Shown here: piece by piece, positions 61,424 to 64,000 of the stretch
Layout of the letters: each line of letters opens with the position of its first letter
Numbering within the stretch: position 1 is the stretch's first letter
Program-made: the position numbers and the translations under genes
Assembly (NCBI RefSeq): GCF_902859595.1
Contig: NZ_CADIJQ010000001.1
Span: forward strand, 992,001 to 1,056,000
Direction of reading: 5' to 3'
Length of the DNA stretch: 64,000 bases
Source of the DNA: Achromobacter kerstersii
Lineage (GTDB): Bacteria > Pseudomonadota > Gammaproteobacteria > Burkholderiales > Burkholderiaceae_B
The notes under the pieces: model-generated
What the model was told of the DNA's origin: nothing
Seen by the model: the letters and a program-made list of their open reading frames with translations, nothing else
The model's database searches: none

Positions 61424-62023
61424 ATGCCCCTTCCCCCTTTGCAGCCCGTCACGCTTCACGGCGACATCGTGCGCCTGGAACCCATGGCCCTGCATCATGC
61501 CGATGCGCTGGCGGCGGTGGGCCTGCATCCTGAGCTTTGGCGATTGCAGCCCGAGCCCGTCGCCACGCCGGACGACATGCGGCGTTATGTGGAACGGGCG
61601 CTGGCCGGCTGGCGCGACGGGGCCTGTCTGCCCTTTGTCATCGTGCAGCAAAGCACCGGCCAGATCATAGGCGCCACGCGCTATATGGATATTGCGCTGG
61701 CGCACAAACGGCTGGAGATCGGCGCGACGTGGCTGACGCCCGCCTGCCACCGTTCGGGCGCCAACTCGGAAGCAAAATTCCTGTTATTGCAGCACGCCTT
61801 TGAAACAATTGGTATCATGCGCGTGGTCTTCAAAACGGAATTGAGCAACACGCAGTCGCGGCAGGCCATCCTGCGCATCGGCGGCATCGAAGAAGGCGTG
61901 TTTCGCAAGCATCTGATCGCGCAATCGGGGCGCGCCCGCGACATGGTCTATTTCGCCATCCTGGATGACGACTGGCCGTCCGTCAAAGCGCGTCTGATGG
62001 CGCGGATGCACCGCTCGTCGTAA
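61424..62023 (+). CDS. GNAT-family N-acetyltransferase (RimJ/RimL-like)
   Basis: A 199-aa GNAT protein. It has V-R-L-E-P-M near 16, I-G-A-T-R-Y near 82 and L-E-I-G-A-T-W-L-x-P near 96, then the helix with N-S-E-A-K-F-L-L-L-Q-H-A-F-E and V-x-F-K-T, and N-x-x-S-x-x-A-I-x-R-I-G, as in RimL-type acetyltransferases. The substrate (a protein N-terminus or a small amine) is unknown. Confidence 0.88.
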   Translation: MPLPPLQPVTLHGDIVRLEPMALHHADALAAVGLHPELWRLQPEPVATPDDMRRYVERALAGWRDGACLPFVIVQQSTGQIIGATRYMDIALAHKRLEIGATWLTPACHRSGANSEAKFLLLQHAFETIGIMRVVFKTELSNTQSRQAILRIGGIEEGVFRKHLIAQSGRARDMVYFAILDDDWPSVKARLMARMHRSS

Positions 62024-62080
62024 ACCGCGCGCATTGTTCTTTTCACAGGCGGTTCCGCATTTCTGCAAGCGGCGCCGTCG

Positions 62081-62632
62081 ATGCAGTACCGCAGCACCGG
62101 TGGATCATCGGACGCCATTGTCCGCCCCGCCTTTTTCAAGTCAGGTATGGATAGTTCTCCCCTCCTCCCGGCCGCCGGCGCCAAGTCCCGGCACAGCATT
62201 TTTATCTACACGGAAGAACAGCGGGGCAACCAGCTGGTCGAATCCCTTGTCATCGGCATGCTGTCGGACATATCGGGTTCCGACAAACTTGTCGTGGCGC
62301 AAGACCCGCATAGCGGCCTGAAGTTCATCTATCGCGTCGACCATGAAAGCAGCAATCTGGATGCTGCCGCCATCACCGAACACGAGCCAGATGCGTTCAA
62401 CGGCAAGACGTCCGTGCAGATCAACGCCATGTCGTACCGTTTGGGCACGGCGGAGAACGCGATGAAATTGCTGCGGGGCAAAACGCAGTGGATTCAGGAC
62501 AAGGGCGCCGTGCTGTCCGTCCTGCTGCAGAACGCGGCGGCGCGCAAGACGCGCTTCGCCTCGGCGCGCATCGAACGCGACCGCATGCGCAAGGTGCCAC
62601 AAGGGGTGCCAGTGGAATACCTGCCTACATAA
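62081..62632 (+). CDS. Hypothetical protein
   Basis: A 183-aa protein with no family I can name. It has a mixed alpha/beta profile with F-I-Y-T-E-E-Q near 41 and a basic C-terminus (R-F-A-S-A-R-I-E-R-D-R-M-R-K-V). No signal peptide or membrane helix. The start is unsure: ATG at 62081 or at 62147; neither has a strong ribosome site. It is followed by the DnaA-box palindrome. Confidence 0.6.
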   Translation: MQYRSTGGSSDAIVRPAFFKSGMDSSPLLPAAGAKSRHSIFIYTEEQRGNQLVESLVIGMLSDISGSDKLVVAQDPHSGLKFIYRVDHESSNLDAAAITEHEPDAFNGKTSVQINAMSYRLGTAENAMKLLRGKTQWIQDKGAVLSVLLQNAAARKTRFASARIERDRMRKVPQGVPVEYLPT

Positions 62633-62653
62633 ATCGGATGGCGCCAGTGGAGT

Positions 62654-62686
62654 GAGTTTTATCCACAATTTCTGTGGATAAAACTC
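62654..62686. promoter_or_regulatory. Perfect inverted pair of DnaA boxes (palindrome, possible terminator)
   Basis: A perfect 14-bp inverted repeat (GAGTTTTATCCACA / TGTGGATAAAACTC) with a 5-base loop. Each arm contains TTATCCACA, a perfect DnaA box. It lies 22 bases after the hypothetical gene's stop. It could bind two DnaA molecules, act as a titration site, or work as a hairpin terminator. Confidence 0.7.
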
Positions 62687-62845
62687 GCCCGCAAGCACGG
62701 TGGATGGCCGTTCGGGCGATGCGCAACGGGCTGCGCATTTTTTGATCAGACGCTGTTTGCGCAGGGCTTGGATCACATCCGTCTGGTTTGCCGCGCCGCC
62801 GCATCGTCGATGATGATATTCTCCGCAAACATCAACGATACGAAA

Positions 62846-62863
62846 CGTATCATCCCCGTATCA
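62846..62863 (+). promoter_or_regulatory. CGTATCA direct repeats at 11-bp spacing (possible OmpR-type operator)
   Basis: Two CGTATCA words start exactly 11 bases apart, one helical turn, the arrangement used by OmpR/PhoB-family dimers; the first also forms an inverted repeat with GATACG at 62837. It lies about 120 bases upstream of the OmpR-type gene, suggesting autoregulation. Confidence 0.45.
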
Positions 62864-62984
62864 CCCATTCGGCGTTGCCCCCCGCGCAAGCGAACCGTCC
62901 CCACACCAAGAAACCCAGCATGTCAGGAGCGAAAAGCGTGTTTGCCCTTGGAGCGCTTTGCGTGCACACGCAAGCGGCGACACC

Positions 62985-63698
62985 GTGACGATCATCGTCG
63001 TTGACGACCACGGAGACTGGCGCGACACCATCGCCGAATACATCCACGACCTGGGTCTGGACAAAGTCATCCTGACTGCGGGTTCGCTGGCGGAACTGGA
63101 TCAGTTGCTGTTGAGCGTCACGCCCGGCATCCTGGTGCTGGACGCCATGCTGCCCGACGGCGATGCGCTGACCCGCGTGTCGCATCTACGCACCACATAT
63201 CCGGCCATGGGCATCATCATGCTCACCGGCCGCTTGCTCAGCGAAGACAAGGTGTCGGGCCTGAGTCTGGGCGCCGACCACTACCTGACCAAGCCCGTCA
63301 ACCTGAATGAATTGGGCGCAACGCTGGTGTCCTTGTCGCGCCGCTTGCGCGTCGTGCCTGCGACTGACGACGCTCAGTCTGACACCTGGCGCTTTGACCC
63401 CGCGCGGCGCATGCTGACATCGCCCGGCCAAGTGTGCGTGGACATCACTGATACCGAAAGCCGGCTGATCGGCGCCCTGATCCAGGCCGCACCGCTGCCC
63501 TTGACGCGCGGGCGTCTCGTTGAAGCACTGGGCGCCAGCGCCGACGCCTACGACACGCACCGCCTGGACGCGCACATGCACCGGCTGCGCCGCAAGCTGC
63601 GCGCGCTGGCGGGCGGCGACATCGGCATCCGCACGGTGTATGGCGTGGGCTATGTCTGCACAACGCCGGTGCAGATTGTTGGCAACCTCAAACCCTGA
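62985..63698 (+). CDS. OmpR/PhoB-family response regulator
   Basis: A 237-aa regulator: receiver domain (D-D in V-V-D-D-H near 6-7, Asp in L-V-L-D-A-M-L near 50, M-L-T-G near 78, Lys in L-T-K-P near 100) and a C-terminal winged helix (about 130-230) with R-L-D-A-H-M-H-R-L-R-R-K-L and T-V-Y-G-V-G-Y. I use GTG at 62985 (V-T-I-I-V-V-D-D) because the receiver begins there; an upstream start at 62958 exists. No kinase gene is adjacent, so it is an orphan in this window. Confidence 0.9.
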   Translation: MTIIVVDDHGDWRDTIAEYIHDLGLDKVILTAGSLAELDQLLLSVTPGILVLDAMLPDGDALTRVSHLRTTYPAMGIIMLTGRLLSEDKVSGLSLGADHYLTKPVNLNELGATLVSLSRRLRVVPATDDAQSDTWRFDPARRMLTSPGQVCVDITDTESRLIGALIQAAPLPLTRGRLVEALGASADAYDTHRLDAHMHRLRRKLRALAGGDIGIRTVYGVGYVCTTPVQIVGNLKP

Positions 63699-63709
63699 TC
63701 CGCATCCCA

Positions 63710-64000
63710 TGACGCTTCCCATCCGCCCCCGCCGCTCGGTGCTTTACATGCCCGGCGCCAATGCACGTGCGCTGGACAAGGCCCGCAGCCTGGATGCCGA
63801 CGCGCTGATTCTTGACCTGGAAGATGCCGTTGCGCCCGACGCCAAGACGCAGGCCCGCGAACAAGTGGCCGCCGCCTTGCGAGAAGGCGGATATGGACGC
63901 CGCGAATGCATCGTACGCATCAACGCACTGGACACGCCCTGGGGCCACGACGACATCAACGCCATCGCTCAAGCCGGCGCGCATGCGGTGTTGCTGCCCA
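63710..64000 (+). CDS. CoA ester lyase / citrate lyase beta-like (HpcH/HpaI family), 5' part
   Basis: The first 97 codons are present; the 3' end is outside the window. The sequence R-R-S-V-L-Y-M-P-G-A-N-A-R-A-L-D-K-A near 8-25 and L-I-L-D-L-E-D-A-V-A near 32-41 are the start motifs of the CitE/HpcH family, in which the acidic pair helps bind Mg. It lies 11 bases after the response regulator, so the two may share a transcript. Substrate (malyl-, citramalyl- or citryl-CoA) is unknown. Confidence 0.88.

Larger units (their letters stand above)
62633..62984. other. Intergenic region before the response regulator
   Basis: About 350 bases without a supported gene. Besides the DnaA-box palindrome it contains GATACG-AAA-CGTATC at 62837-62851 and direct CGTATCA repeats at 62846 and 62857. 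A short AT-rich stretch at 62808-62850 is a likely promoter. Confidence 0.55.

Overview
The window is high-GC DNA with codon use and gene content typical of an Alcaligenaceae betaproteobacterium. Achromobacter or a close Bordetella relative is my best guess, from overall resemblance rather than a search. I found no rRNA, tRNA, insertion sequence, integrase or CRISPR array. The first gene and the last gene run off the window edges.

Layout. 1-7000 (minus strand): a MoxR ATPase / DUF58 / DUF4381 / von Willebrand factor A module, followed upstream by a membrane-anchored formylglycine-generating-enzyme-like protein, a MetA-pathway-type outer-membrane protein and a DUF1254 lipoprotein. 7200-9700: a TerC/CBS membrane protein and a small secreted protein. 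9781-13344: a three-subunit gluconate-dehydrogenase-like membrane oxidoreductase (Tat-type small subunit, GMC flavoprotein, diheme cytochrome c). 13388-15002: an mgtC locus with a structured leader, a 106-aa companion and a 35-aa transmembrane peptide. 15051-19309: DUF2946, a TonB-dependent receptor, and a SulP transporter with a hairpin-rich leader. 19504-28606: a fused ABC ATPase, DUF748, EAL phosphodiesterase, FUSC transporter, universal stress protein and 2-hydroxyacid dehydrogenase, separated by several tandem-repeat spacers.

22668-38700 is the most distinctive part. It holds many very small, hydrophilic or stress-type genes (Gln-rich, Pro-rich, DUF3309, CsbD, DUF883, copper-storage-like), a topoisomerase IB, two sigma-54 activators, rpoN itself and a hybrid sensor kinase. 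I read sigma-54 -24/-12 elements (NGGCAC-N5-TTGC or a close variant) 37-94 bp upstream of ten genes in and around this block, including rpoN, and of an eleventh, hcp. The window therefore appears to hold a sigma-54 factor together with a local regulon of stress or desiccation-type proteins and a type VI secretion payload operon. I regard this as the main candidate for an undescribed system.

42857-53115: an orphan FlhD-like regulator, then hcp (perfect sigma-54 promoter), vgrG, a DUF4123 chaperone, a VasX/BTH_I2691-like membrane effector and three tandem, mosaic DUF6708-like putative immunity genes. 53091-64000: MFS exporter with divergent LysR regulator, a DUF4139 protein, a REC-EAL protein, DAHP synthase, a DadA-like oxidase, a GNAT acetyltransferase, a hypothetical protein, an inverted pair of perfect DnaA boxes, an OmpR-type regulator and the start of a citrate-lyase-beta-like gene.
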